Assembly: GCA_041653635.1 (NCBI GenBank)
Contig: JBAZFC010000001.1
Coordinates: forward strand, 806,001 to 870,000
Source: CAIXOA01 sp041653635
Lineage (GTDB): Archaea; Micrarchaeota; Micrarchaeia; Anstonellales; Bilamarchaeaceae
Direction: 5' to 3'
Length of the DNA: 64,000 nt
Position numbers and translations under genes: made by a program. Positions 41,846 to 49,530 of this stretch are shown one piece after another. The notes below the pieces were generated by a model that was given only the letters and a program-made list of their open reading frames with translations, did no database searches and was not told where the DNA came from. How positions within the stretch are numbered: position 1 is the stretch's first letter; each line of letters starts with the position of its first letter.

Positions 41846-42531
41846 TCCGCGACCTTTCCCAATTTGAATATCTCCTTCCCCCCGTAAGCCACCTGCTTCC
41901 CCTCGTTGAGCACCAGGTATTTGCCGCCCAGCCTCACAAGGTATTCGGTCTGGTGCTCCACCACAATCATGGATTTGCCCTCCAGCGAGAGCCCCCTCAG
42001 TATGTCGTAAATCTCCAGGCTCGCGCGGTGGTCCAGCGAGGACGTGGGCTCGTCCAGGAGGAGAAGTTCCGGCTCCATCGCGAGCACGGAAGCAATCGCC
42101 AGCTTCTGCCTCTGCCCCTGGGAAAGCTCAAACGGGTCGTCCTTTGCGCGGCCCTCCAGCCCCACCCTCCTGAGTGCGCCGTCCACCCTTGTTTCCAGCT
42201 CGTTTCCGCGGATGCCGAGGTTCTTGAGCCCGAACCCCACTTCCTCCGCGAGCGTGCTGCAGAATACCTGGTCGTTCGGGTTCTGGAAAACTATCCCTAT
42301 CCTCTTGTCCATGGGGAGGCGCTCGCCGCCCATGAAGCGTATTGCGCCCCCTACTTTCCCGGGCTTGAGCCCCGGTATTATCCCCTTTATCGCATACAGG
42401 AGCGTGGTCTTGCCTGAGCCCATCGTGCCCACTATCCCTAAGCATTCGCCCCTCTTCATGCTGAAGGAAACGCCGCCAAGGATCCTCTTTCCTTTCGCGC
42501 TCACGGAGAGCGCATCCACCTCAAGCATCAT
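41815..42531 (-). CDS. ecfA: ECF transporter ATPase EcfA
   Basis: ABC ATPase of an ECF transporter. The 238-aa protein has Walker A GTMGSGKTTLL (about 35-45), the Q-loop with the EcfA-type IVFQNPNDQVF, the signature LSQGQRQKLAIASVLA, Walker B LLLLDEPTSSLD and the switch His in VVEHQTEYL. Only one ATPase gene is present, so a homodimer is implied. The ATG overlaps the EcfS stop in ATGA, giving a coupled S-A-T operon. Confidence 0.93.
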   Translation of the reverse strand: MMLEVDALSVSAKGKRILGGVSFSMKRGECLGIVGTMGSGKTTLLYAIKGIIPGLKPGKVGGAIRFMGGERLPMDKRIGIVFQNPNDQVFCSTLAEEVGFGLKNLGIRGNELETRVDGALRRVGLEGRAKDDPFELSQGQRQKLAIASVLAMEPELLLLDEPTSSLDHRASLEIYDILRGLSLEGKSMIVVEHQTEYLVRLGGKYLVLNEGKQVAYGGKEIFKLGKVAECGVKIPCSR

Positions 42532-43298
42532 TCGTCACCATATCTCTTTACTAATCCGAATTTGTATGCAAGCACCCACGCGACGATGAACTCAACAGCG
42601 CCCTGCACCGCGTTCCAGAAGAATATCACGAACCAGCCCATCCCGGTCCCCAGGAAAGGTATGGGCAGCGAATCCAGGAACCCCATGAACGCCTCCGGCG
42701 GAGTCTGGAAGAACACCGGGCCGGCGAAATAAAGGTTCGCCAGCGTCGCGACCGCTCCGCGCACCAGTATCGCGAGCACGAGCGCAAGAGCCGCCACCTT
42801 CACATTTGAAAGGTCTATTGCGCCCCCCGCTTTCCCCCTGCTTGCATAGTATGTAAGCCCCAGCAGTAGCCCTATGGGCACCAGCCCCACAAAGTATTCC
42901 AGCATCCCTCCTTGGAGAGGGGAATAAATCCATGTGGTGAGGAAGAATAGCGCGAGCAGCAGCACGAGCGTCCCGATTGCCGCATACACGTATTGCTCCG
43001 CCCCCTTCGCCTTCCCCACATAATACGGGATGAGCAGCATGGGCAGCGTCGCCCCCACCTTCATCACGGAACCCACAATTCCAGAAGGCGCGGATATGAG
43101 TATTATGGCGCCCAGCACCATCAGGGTGAGGAACGCATATTCCGCCCCGAATATGAAGAGCGCAATCATCACGGGCACAGCCGCGAGGTCAATCGTCATC
43201 CCGAAGCCGGTGGGCACCCCTATCACTTCATTGGACACCTGGAGTATAAAGGCGAGCGCCGCAAGGAAGGCGCACGCTATCAGCTTGTAAGTCTTCAT
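42528..43298 (-). CDS. ECF transporter substrate-binding subunit (RibU-like)
   Basis: Substrate-capture membrane subunit of the ECF transporter, 256 aa with about six hydrophobic segments. The segment GFGMTIDLAAVPVMIALFIF followed by SGIVGSVMKVGATLPMLLIP resembles the RibU (riboflavin) group, but substrate assignment from this is weak; other vitamins are possible. It is the first gene of the S-A-T operon with a leaderless promoter (minus-strand GTTTTTAAACC, 43320-43330). Confidence 0.8.
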   Translation of the reverse strand: MKTYKLIACAFLAALAFILQVSNEVIGVPTGFGMTIDLAAVPVMIALFIFGAEYAFLTLMVLGAIILISAPSGIVGSVMKVGATLPMLLIPYYVGKAKGAEQYVYAAIGTLVLLLALFFLTTWIYSPLQGGMLEYFVGLVPIGLLLGLTYYASRGKAGGAIDLSNVKVAALALVLAILVRGAVATLANLYFAGPVFFQTPPEAFMGFLDSLPIPFLGTGMGWFVIFFWNAVQGAVEFIVAWVLAYKFGLVKRYGDE

Positions 43299-43319
43299 GT
43301 ATCCATTACCCCCGTTTCC

Positions 43320-43330
43320 GGTTTAAAAAC
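43320..43330 (-). promoter_or_regulatory. Promoter of the ECF transporter operon
   Basis: Minus-strand GTTTTTAAACC, centred 27 nt before the ATG at 43298. No vitamin riboswitch is visible in the remaining 56-nt gap, and a leaderless message would leave no room for one. Confidence 0.55.
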
Positions 43331-43354
43331 TGCTTACCAAAAAATTAGTAATGC

Positions 43355-44314
43355 TTAGTGCAACCGCAGCCGGTCTATCCTGTACCCCTGGTCCACGGTG
43401 CATCTCTCCGGCGCCCTCATCCCCTTCCTCATAATCAGCTCACCGGCGTATGCAATCATAGCCCCATTATCCCGGTTATACTCATCCGGCGCAACGCCGA
43501 ACTCCACCCCATCCTCCTTGCACATGGAGCGGAGCATTTCCTGCAATCTTTTGTTCTGCGCCACGCCGCCGCACACGATTACCCCTTTCCTGCGAGTGAG
43601 GAAGAGCGCCCTCTCCGTAACCTCGCACAGCATCGCGAAAGATGTTTCAAACAATGAGTATGCAACGTCCTTTTTTCCGCTCTTCTTAACCTCTTTAGCC
43701 GCCTGCGTGAGCAGCCCGGAAAAGCTGAGGTTCATCCCCTTCACCACGTACGGAAGCGGCACGTATTTGCCGCCTGCGGCAAGCTTCGCAAGCCCCGCGC
43801 CGTGCGCATATTCCATCCCTATCCCGCGCCCGAATGAATCAAAGAGGTTCCCGACGCCCATATCCAATGTTTCACCGAGCACGCGGAATTTTCTTTTATG
43901 CTCAATCAATAGCTGCGTATTCCCACCGCTCACGTAAAGTATGAGCGGGTTCTTTATCCCAGTAATCCCCTCCGCAATCTTTATGTGCGCGAAAGGATGG
44001 TTCACCCCAATCATTTTCTTTCCATATTTGAGCGCAAGATACTTCGCGCCCACAAGCCCCACCTTGAGGCACGCGCCCAGCCCCGGCCCTTCCGAGTATG
44101 CAATCGCATCCACATCCTCCATGCGCACGCCGGCTTTCTTCAGGTTCGCCTCAAGCAGCCCCGCGAACTTCTCCGCATGGTGGTCCGCAGCTTTCCTAGG
44201 GATTATGCCCTCGTTCTTAGGCTTATATGTATCCCCTATGTTGGAAAGCACCTTTCCCTTATGCACAATTCCCATGCCGAGGGTGTGCGCGGTGCTCTCT
44301 ATTCCCAGAATCAT
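43355..44314 (-). CDS. kae1: tRNA threonylcarbamoyladenosine synthesis protein Kae1
   Basis: Kae1/TsaD/OSGEP, the catalytic protein of the KEOPS complex that makes t6A37 on tRNAs reading ANN codons. The 319-aa protein starts MILGIESTAHTLG, has AYSEGPGLGACLKVGLVGAK, the metal-binding NHPFAHIKIA (HxxxH), the ASKHA motif VSGGNTQLL and CGGVAQNKRL. No Bud32 kinase domain is fused. ATG 44314 matches the family start; the longer ORF to 44380 crosses the divergent promoter. Confidence 0.97.
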   Translation of the reverse strand: MILGIESTAHTLGMGIVHKGKVLSNIGDTYKPKNEGIIPRKAADHHAEKFAGLLEANLKKAGVRMEDVDAIAYSEGPGLGACLKVGLVGAKYLALKYGKKMIGVNHPFAHIKIAEGITGIKNPLILYVSGGNTQLLIEHKRKFRVLGETLDMGVGNLFDSFGRGIGMEYAHGAGLAKLAAGGKYVPLPYVVKGMNLSFSGLLTQAAKEVKKSGKKDVAYSLFETSFAMLCEVTERALFLTRRKGVIVCGGVAQNKRLQEMLRSMCKEDGVEFGVAPDEYNRDNGAMIAYAGELIMRKGMRAPERCTVDQGYRIDRLRLH

Positions 44315-44341
44315 TTGCTTTACCAGAGATAGTTTCCCCAT

Positions 44342-44357
44342 CATTATATTTTTAAAT
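44342..44357. promoter_or_regulatory. Divergent promoter between kae1 and the surface-protein gene
   Basis: A+T block CATTATATTTTTAAAT in a 64-nt gap. TTTTTAAAT is 26 nt before the rightward ATG (44379, leaderless), and the overlapping minus-strand TATAATG is about 32 nt before the kae1 ATG. Confidence 0.5.
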
Positions 44358-44378
44358 GTAACAAGAGTAGCCAGCCGC

Positions 44379-47099
44379 ATGAAATCCGTCCTTTATGCCC
44401 TGTTTGCCCTGGTTTTTGTATCCACGCTGAGCGCACAATGCGCCAACCTCTCTGACGACACCACATGGGGAACCGAAGTGGTGAATAGTTCAGGGATTCT
44501 ATACATCAACGGGAGCACAACGCTATGCACGGACACATATTACATACTCAATCAGTTCTTAGTCACGAACCCGGCAATGCAGTTCAATGCTTCCAACATC
44601 TACCTGGACTGCGACAATTCCATAATACACGGCACAAACGGCGTCTCCGGGCATGGTGTATTCTCAAACGAGACCTGGCAGAACATCAACATAAGCAACT
44701 GCCACATCAGCGACTACGATTCCGGCATAAGGACCATGTCCAACTTCACCATAGTTGCCAACAGCACCGCATACAACAACAGTGACGGCATCTACCTTGA
44801 CGGCGCAAATGGCAGCCAGGTATACAACATCACCGGCTACGACAACGGCCAGAGCGGCATCTACCTCCTGGGCGTCTCCGGCGCCGTGATTGCGAACAAT
44901 ACCGCCTATAACCAGACATACGGCATATTCGCCGACATGGCGAACTACAACAATTTCATAGGCAACGACCTGAGCGAAGCCGAGGAGGGCATCCAGCTCG
45001 GCGGCACTTATAATTCAAACTACAACAACCTCACCAATAACATCGGATTCAACTCAAGCTTTGGCTTCTACCTCTACAACAGCTCCAACAACACGCTCAT
45101 AAACAACACCGCCCGCAACAACACGAACGGAGGCTTCATAATTGAGGTGTTCTTTGACCAAAACAACTTCACGAACAACACCGCCTACGGGAACATGCAG
45201 GGCTTCTACCTCGTCAACTCAAGCCTCAACTATTTCCTCACCAACACCGCATACGATAATGTGTACGGCTTTTTTGCCGTCACAAGGTCCCTGAACAACA
45301 CCTTCTTCCGAAACACCGCCCAAAACAATACGGATACCGGCTTCGATATCCAGACAAGCGAGGGCAACATCCTTACCAACAATACCGCCTACAACAACAT
45401 ATGGTACGGCTTCAGCCTCGCCAACACAAACCACACCACCCTAACCAACAACACCGCCTACGATTCCATATACGGCTTTAGGATATACTATTCCAACTAC
45501 ACCAGCCTGCAGCGCAATGCCGCATACAACAACACACATGGCTTCTACCTGGAATACGCGAACGGCAGCACGGTGTCCAACAGCACAAGCTACAACAACG
45601 CGAACAGGGGCTTCTACCTGACCGGCTCCTCGGACAACAACTTCACGGATTCCGTGGCGTACAACAACACGGGCTTCGCGCTATACCTCGCCAGCAATTC
45701 GCTCAACCGCTTTACCAACACGCTGGCGTACAACCAGTCCAGCCTCGCCCTGGTATCGGCGAATTCGCTGAGCAACTTCACGAATCTCACCTTGGGATAC
45801 AACGCGACCGTGGGAATCATTAGGTACTTGTCCCTCAACGTGAGCACCGGGTTGAACCTTCTGGACGGCATGAATATCTACCTTAGGCCCGACTGGGTTT
45901 CGCTCAATGCCGCGGATGCAGGAGCCGCGGATGCGAACGTTTCCGCCAATATAACCATAAACAACAGCGACTGCGCCACGCTGGGCGTGCTAAGGGCGGT
46001 GGGTTTCCCCACGTCCAGGGCCACGATACTCACTAACGGCGTACACTACAACACGGTCAAGACGTGCAGCGGGAACCTCGCCACGTTCAACGTTTCAGGA
46101 TTCTCGGGCTACACCCTGGGCCAGGAAACCACCGTCCTTACGCTGGCGATACCCTCCAATCCCACGGCGGGCGCCTATACAAATGTGACCTGCAACGCGA
46201 GCAACTCCGAGATTAACATAACCCTGTACAGGGACGGGGTGGAGGTCGCGAATGGCACTTCTGAAGCAAGCGATTATGCGCTGCTTGCCGCAGGGTCATA
46301 CATATACCTATGCAACACGAGCGGCACCGAGAACTATTCCAGCGCAGCAACCAGCGGCATGCTGAGGTTCCTGTCCTCCTCCGATGGCTCAACCAGCCCC
46401 CTGTCCGTAAGCATAAGCGGGGAGAGGGTGGCAGGGAACACGCTCACGATAACAGTGAGGGACGGCTCCGCCGCGGTTAGCGGGGCGGATGTTAGGGTGC
46501 TTTACTGGATTAGTGGCATACTCAATGTGGCAAACCTTGGAAGCACGGATTCCCATGGGGAAGTGGAATTCACCCCGGAAATTGCTGGCGATTACAGGGC
46601 TGAGGCAACGAAGAGCGGCTACAGCGGCGGGGAGCTACGGTTCACTGTTGCGGCAGCCGAAGAAGTGATTGAGGAAGGGGTGCCTCAGGCGCCGGAACAG
46701 CCGCCGGAACAGCCGCCGGTGCAGCCGCCAACGCAGGAGGAACAGCCCACCGCGCCGGTGCAGCCAGCGGAAGGCCAGCCGGGCACTTCGGGCGCTACCG
46801 CAGCCGGATGCGCCACTGATGCGGACTGCGGCCAAGGCAGGGTTTGCAGGAACAGCGAATGCGTCCAGGCGCCGCCGGTGGAGACCACTGTGGCGGGGAC
46901 CGCCGCAGTTGAGGGCGGAGCCCAGCAGGGGGGCCTGTTGGGGGACATACTAAAAGCAGTCCAGAATTCCTTTATACTAATAGTGCTGCTCCTGGCGCTG
47001 CTTTTGCTGCTCTGGTTCTTCTTCTGGAAAAAGAAGGGAAAGCCCCGCGCAGGGAACGAAGAGCTCATAGGGGAAGAAGAGAGGGGGCACAGAAAATAG
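44379..47099 (+). CDS. Large beta-helix surface protein with C-terminal membrane anchor (906 aa)
   Basis: Predicted cell-surface protein. Residues 1-20 form a signal peptide (VLYALFALVFVSTLSA). From about 60 to 480 there are some 15 NosD/pectate-lyase-type right-handed beta-helix coils of 21-24 residues with the pattern NNTAYNN..GF.L..S..N..T. Ig-like beta domains follow (about 570-740), then a Pro/Gln-rich stalk (APEQPPEQPPVQPP), a disulphide module CATDADCGQGRVCRNSEC, one membrane helix and a basic tail. Dozens of N-x-S/T sequons imply heavy N-glycosylation. The longer ORF from 43941 lies across kae1 and is rejected. Adhesion or polysaccharide binding is likely; no catalytic site is evident. 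Confidence 0.85.
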   Translation: MKSVLYALFALVFVSTLSAQCANLSDDTTWGTEVVNSSGILYINGSTTLCTDTYYILNQFLVTNPAMQFNASNIYLDCDNSIIHGTNGVSGHGVFSNETWQNINISNCHISDYDSGIRTMSNFTIVANSTAYNNSDGIYLDGANGSQVYNITGYDNGQSGIYLLGVSGAVIANNTAYNQTYGIFADMANYNNFIGNDLSEAEEGIQLGGTYNSNYNNLTNNIGFNSSFGFYLYNSSNNTLINNTARNNTNGGFIIEVFFDQNNFTNNTAYGNMQGFYLVNSSLNYFLTNTAYDNVYGFFAVTRSLNNTFFRNTAQNNTDTGFDIQTSEGNILTNNTAYNNIWYGFSLANTNHTTLTNNTAYDSIYGFRIYYSNYTSLQRNAAYNNTHGFYLEYANGSTVSNSTSYNNANRGFYLTGSSDNNFTDSVAYNNTGFALYLASNSLNRFTNTLAYNQSSLALVSANSLSNFTNLTLGYNATVGIIRYLSLNVSTGLNLLDGMNIYLRPDWVSLNAADAGAADANVSANITINNSDCATLGVLRAVGFPTSRATILTNGVHYNTVKTCSGNLATFNVSGFSGYTLGQETTVLTLAIPSNPTAGAYTNVTCNASNSEINITLYRDGVEVANGTSEASDYALLAAGSYIYLCNTSGTENYSSAATSGMLRFLSSSDGSTSPLSVSISGERVAGNTLTITVRDGSAAVSGADVRVLYWISGILNVANLGSTDSHGEVEFTPEIAGDYRAEATKSGYSGGELRFTVAAAEEVIEEGVPQAPEQPPEQPPVQPPTQEEQPTAPVQPAEGQPGTSGATAAGCATDADCGQGRVCRNSECVQAPPVETTVAGTAAVEGGAQQGGLLGDILKAVQNSFILIVLLLALLLLLWFFFWKKKGKPRAGNEELIGEEERGHRK

Positions 47100-47119
47100 G
47101 CCCCCTTTCCTATTTTTTT
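47093..47119. terminator. Bidirectional hairpin terminator
   Basis: AAAATAGG (47093-47100) and CCTATTTT (47109-47116) form a perfect 8-bp stem with an 8-nt loop between convergent genes. On the + strand it is followed by further T residues, and being symmetric it could also serve the leftward direction. Confidence 0.65.
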
Positions 47120-47828
47120 AGCCAGCCAGCATCTTGATTATCAAAACAGAAGAGAAGTTGAAAATCGCATGCGCTATGATGCAGGGAAGGAGGTCCTTGC
47201 TCCTGCTGAAATAATACGCCAATATCAGCCCGAGGAACGTCGCGCCCAATATCTCTGATACGGAGCCATACGAGGTGTGCGTCAGCCCAAAGAATATGGA
47301 TGATATGAACACGCCCAGCCAGGGGACCATCAGCGCGCGGAAGAACAACTCTTCCGTGACCGGAACTAGGGTGAAGCTCGCCACGAGCAGGTAGAGGGGC
47401 AATTCCGTGACCACGCCCACCGCCTTCTCCCCGTCGTTCAGCCCAAGCAGGTTAAGGATGAGGCCGAAGCCCATTCCCGCAACCATCATCACGATTGCAA
47501 GCCCGACGCCCTCCGCAACCCGCCTCCACATCTTCCGCTTCCCCTGCCACCACTCCTCCCTCTTCTTCCAGATGACGTGCAGCGCTATGGTGCCCATCGC
47601 CATCTGCAAGTATAGCGTATTGGAATGGGGCAGCGGGAATGCGAGCAGGGATGCGACGCACGCAAGGAGGAACGCTAGCGCATCCGCGTTCCCGTAGAAC
47701 CTGAACATCAGCACCGCCAGCAGCAGCGTCAGCACCGCCACAAGGGGGAAAAAGAATTCGCCCGGCACGAAGCTCAGGACGAAGAAAATGAAAAAAGCGG
47801 AAAACAATGAGAGGAACAGGTTTTTCAT
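47118..47828 (-). CDS. CPBP-family intramembrane metalloprotease
   Basis: Polytopic membrane protease of the CPBP/Rce1 (CAAX-protease-like) family, 236 aa with about eight hydrophobic segments. The catalytic motifs are TEELFFRALMVPWLG (about 155-170), FGLTHTSYGS (about 178) and HAIFNF (about 219), which supply the Glu and His residues for zinc. In bacteria relatives mature peptides or defend against them; the substrate here is unknown. It follows eS31 by three nt on the same strand, so it may be co-transcribed with the ribosomal genes. Confidence 0.9.
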   Translation of the reverse strand: MKNLFLSLFSAFFIFFVLSFVPGEFFFPLVAVLTLLLAVLMFRFYGNADALAFLLACVASLLAFPLPHSNTLYLQMAMGTIALHVIWKKREEWWQGKRKMWRRVAEGVGLAIVMMVAGMGFGLILNLLGLNDGEKAVGVVTELPLYLLVASFTLVPVTEELFFRALMVPWLGVFISSIFFGLTHTSYGSVSEILGATFLGLILAYYFSRSKDLLPCIIAHAIFNFSSVLIIKMLAG

Positions 47829-47831
47829 GGG

Positions 47832-47984
47832 CTATTTCTTCTCGTAGTAGCCGCACTTGCCGCAGGACAGCCTGTCCTTGTGGGCCGCAAGCTTCACGCC
47901 GGGCCCGCATTTCGGGCAGTGCTTCCCCGGCTTGTATGCCTTGGCCTTCCTTTCCTTCTTCTTTGCCGGTGCCTTTTCAGCCAT
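47832..47984 (-). CDS. rps27ae: 30S ribosomal protein eS31 (S27ae)
   Basis: Archaeal S27ae, a 50-aa zinc-ribbon protein of the small subunit. The sequence reads MAEKAPAKKKERKAKAYKPG, then a ribbon with the cysteine pairs CPKCG and CGKCG around the family segment VKLAAHKDRLSCGKCGYYEK. In eukaryotes it is fused to ubiquitin; here it stands alone. The ATG at 47984 lies five nt after the eS24 stop, the classic archaeal S24e-S27ae order. Confidence 0.95.
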   Translation of the reverse strand: MAEKAPAKKKERKAKAYKPGKHCPKCGPGVKLAAHKDRLSCGKCGYYEKK

Positions 47985-47989
47985 GCTCA

Positions 47990-48316
47990 TCACTCTTTCT
48001 TCTTTGCCGGTGCAGCCTTCTTCTCCTTAGCCACGGCTTCCTTGAACTTGTTCCTTATGAGGGCATAATCCGGCTCAATCTTCATCATGTCCTCCTTCTT
48101 CTTGTACACATTCACCCTAGCGGTGACCTTCCTAGCGCCGAAGGATGAATTTGTCCTCTTGAGTATAGTTGTGTCCGGGTTGCAGCCCACGCCCTGTATG
48201 ATTGCATCCCTCATCTCGGACTTGGACGGCGTCTTGCCGTCAAATTCCACGACCATGTCGTATTCAATCCTGCCCATGAGGGCGTTGTCACGCTTCTTTG
48301 CAACACTTGCTTTCAT
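47990..48316 (-). CDS. rps24e: 30S ribosomal protein eS24
   Basis: Ribosomal protein eS24 of the small subunit. The 108-aa product has the family core EYDMVVEFDGKTPSKSEMRD and SSFGARKVTARVNVYKKKED, and a Lys/Ala-rich C-terminus. It lies four nt downstream of aIF5A and five nt upstream of eS31 on the same strand, so the three form one operon. Confidence 0.95.
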   Translation of the reverse strand: MKASVAKKRDNALMGRIEYDMVVEFDGKTPSKSEMRDAIIQGVGCNPDTTILKRTNSSFGARKVTARVNVYKKKEDMMKIEPDYALIRNKFKEAVAKEKKAAPAKKKE

Positions 48317-48320
48317 CTTT

Positions 48321-48713
48321 TCACCTTATCCTCACAATGACGCGCCTTCCCATCGCTTCCATTATCTCAACTTCCTTGCCCGCCTCAATCTGCCCCTGCA
48401 TCTCCGGCGGAATCTGCATCTCAAAGACCTCGTAGTTGGTCTGTTCCATCACCTGCGCGGTTGTGCCCGAGACGGACATGACCTGCGCATTCTTCCTCTC
48501 TATTATGGGGATTTCCACGTCCGAGTCCGCGGTCGTGAGCAGGTTCTTCTTCTGCCCGTCAAATATGCCGATCGCGACAATCCTCAGCTTCGCGGAGCCG
48601 TGCTTTCCCGTCTTGGACTTGTCTATGCTCGCTATCCTGCACGGTATGTCGTCTATTAAGAGGTACTTGCCCTCGTGCAGTTCCTTTGCGGAGCCAAAAA
48701 TCTTCTCGCTCAT
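48321..48713 (-). CDS. eif5A: Translation factor aIF5A
   Basis: aIF5A, the hypusine-containing factor that helps stalled ribosomes. The 130-aa product has the N-terminal domain with the modification loop SKTGKHGSAKLRI (the hypusine lysine is the K of TGKHG) and a C-terminal OB fold. ATG 48713 follows GGTG; the longer ORF to 48866 overlaps the divergent TatD gene. It heads the aIF5A-eS24-eS31 operon. The agmatinase gene at 52 kb would feed polyamine supply for hypusine (inference). Confidence 0.96.
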   Translation of the reverse strand: MSEKIFGSAKELHEGKYLLIDDIPCRIASIDKSKTGKHGSAKLRIVAIGIFDGQKKNLLTTADSDVEIPIIERKNAQVMSVSGTTAQVMEQTNYEVFEMQIPPEMQGQIEAGKEVEIMEAMGRRVIVRIR

Positions 48714-48744
48714 GATTACACCTGAGAGAATTGTGTTAGGTAGA

Positions 48745-48751
48745 TTTATAA
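48745..48751. promoter_or_regulatory. Shared TATA box between aIF5A and TatD genes
   Basis: TTTATAA in a 61-nt divergent gap, 27 nt before the rightward ATG (48775) and 35 nt before the leftward ATG (48713). Confidence 0.5.
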
Positions 48752-48774
48752 CGTTAGGTTTTAAAAACACCGTT

Positions 48775-49497
48775 ATGGCCCCGCGCCTCGTTGATTCGCA
48801 CTGCCATCTGGACTCGTTCAAGAGGAAGCAGATGGAGGAACTGCCCCAGGACATACTTCCGGTCACATCCGGCTACTCGCACAAATCCAACAAAAAGACT
48901 GTGGAAATCGCAAAATCCCTCAAAATCCCCTTCTGCCTCGGGATTGCGCCCCAGACCGCGGTGTTTGACGGGATTGAGAAGCTCCCGGAATGGGAGGAAT
49001 TCATCCAGGCTCAAAACCCGAACGCAATTGGGGAAATAGGTTTAGACTATCATTGGGGAAAGGAGGAGAAGCATTTTTCGGACGAAGCAGCTCTTTTTGG
49101 AAGGATGCTGGACCTTGCGGACGGAATGGGGCTCCCAATCGTCCTGCATACCCGCAAAGCGGAAGACAAGGTTCTGGACGCCTTGGAGAAATACGGATGG
49201 AAAAAACCCTTCATGATGCATTTCTTTTCGGGCGAGGCTGAGACCGCGAAGCGCGCGGTGAAGATGGGCGGAATCATTTCCATCCCTCCCCTGCACTCAA
49301 AAGACAGAAGAAAAACAATAGAATCCGTTCCCCTTGAAAAACTGGTTTCGGAAACGGATGCCCCCTACATAACAAGGGGGATAGAGGGGGTGCGGGACGC
49401 AATCCAATACATCGCGGAAGTGAAGAATATCACTTTTGAAAAGGCGGCGGAAGCGACCGCACGCAATTCAGCAACCTTTTTTAATTTTGACCTCTAA
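48775..49497 (+). CDS. tatD: TatD-family metal-dependent hydrolase
   Basis: TatD-type metal-dependent hydrolase, usually a 3'-5' DNase or deacylase-proofreading homologue. The 240-aa TIM-barrel protein has the metal-binding VDSHCHLDSF at the N-terminus, AIGEIGLDYHW (about 83), VLHTRKAEDKVLDALEK (about 123), FMMHFFSG and SETDAPYITR. The predicted start is leaderless. The NYN gene follows 33 nt later on the same strand. Confidence 0.92.
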   Translation: MAPRLVDSHCHLDSFKRKQMEELPQDILPVTSGYSHKSNKKTVEIAKSLKIPFCLGIAPQTAVFDGIEKLPEWEEFIQAQNPNAIGEIGLDYHWGKEEKHFSDEAALFGRMLDLADGMGLPIVLHTRKAEDKVLDALEKYGWKKPFMMHFFSGEAETAKRAVKMGGIISIPPLHSKDRRKTIESVPLEKLVSETDAPYITRGIEGVRDAIQYIAEVKNITFEKAAEATARNSATFFNFDL

Positions 49498-49530
49498 TTC
49501 CACGTGTATCATCTTCTAGGGTGAGCACTC

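Noticed and set aside
43299..43354. Vitamin riboswitch before the ECF operon
   Set aside because: The promoter is 27 nt from the start, leaving no leader for a riboswitch.
43941..44378. N-terminal extension of the 906-aa surface protein
   Set aside because: It would run antisense through kae1; the signal peptide begins at ATG 44379 with a correctly placed TATA box.
44379..45800. Apparent tandem DNA repeats that could be mistaken for a CRISPR array
   Set aside because: The repeats are 21-24 codons long, vary in sequence and encode beta-helix coils; there are no identical repeats with unique spacers.
46680..46770. CCG/CAG-rich short repeats as a regulatory or recombination site
   Set aside because: They encode the Pro/Gln stalk of the surface protein in frame.
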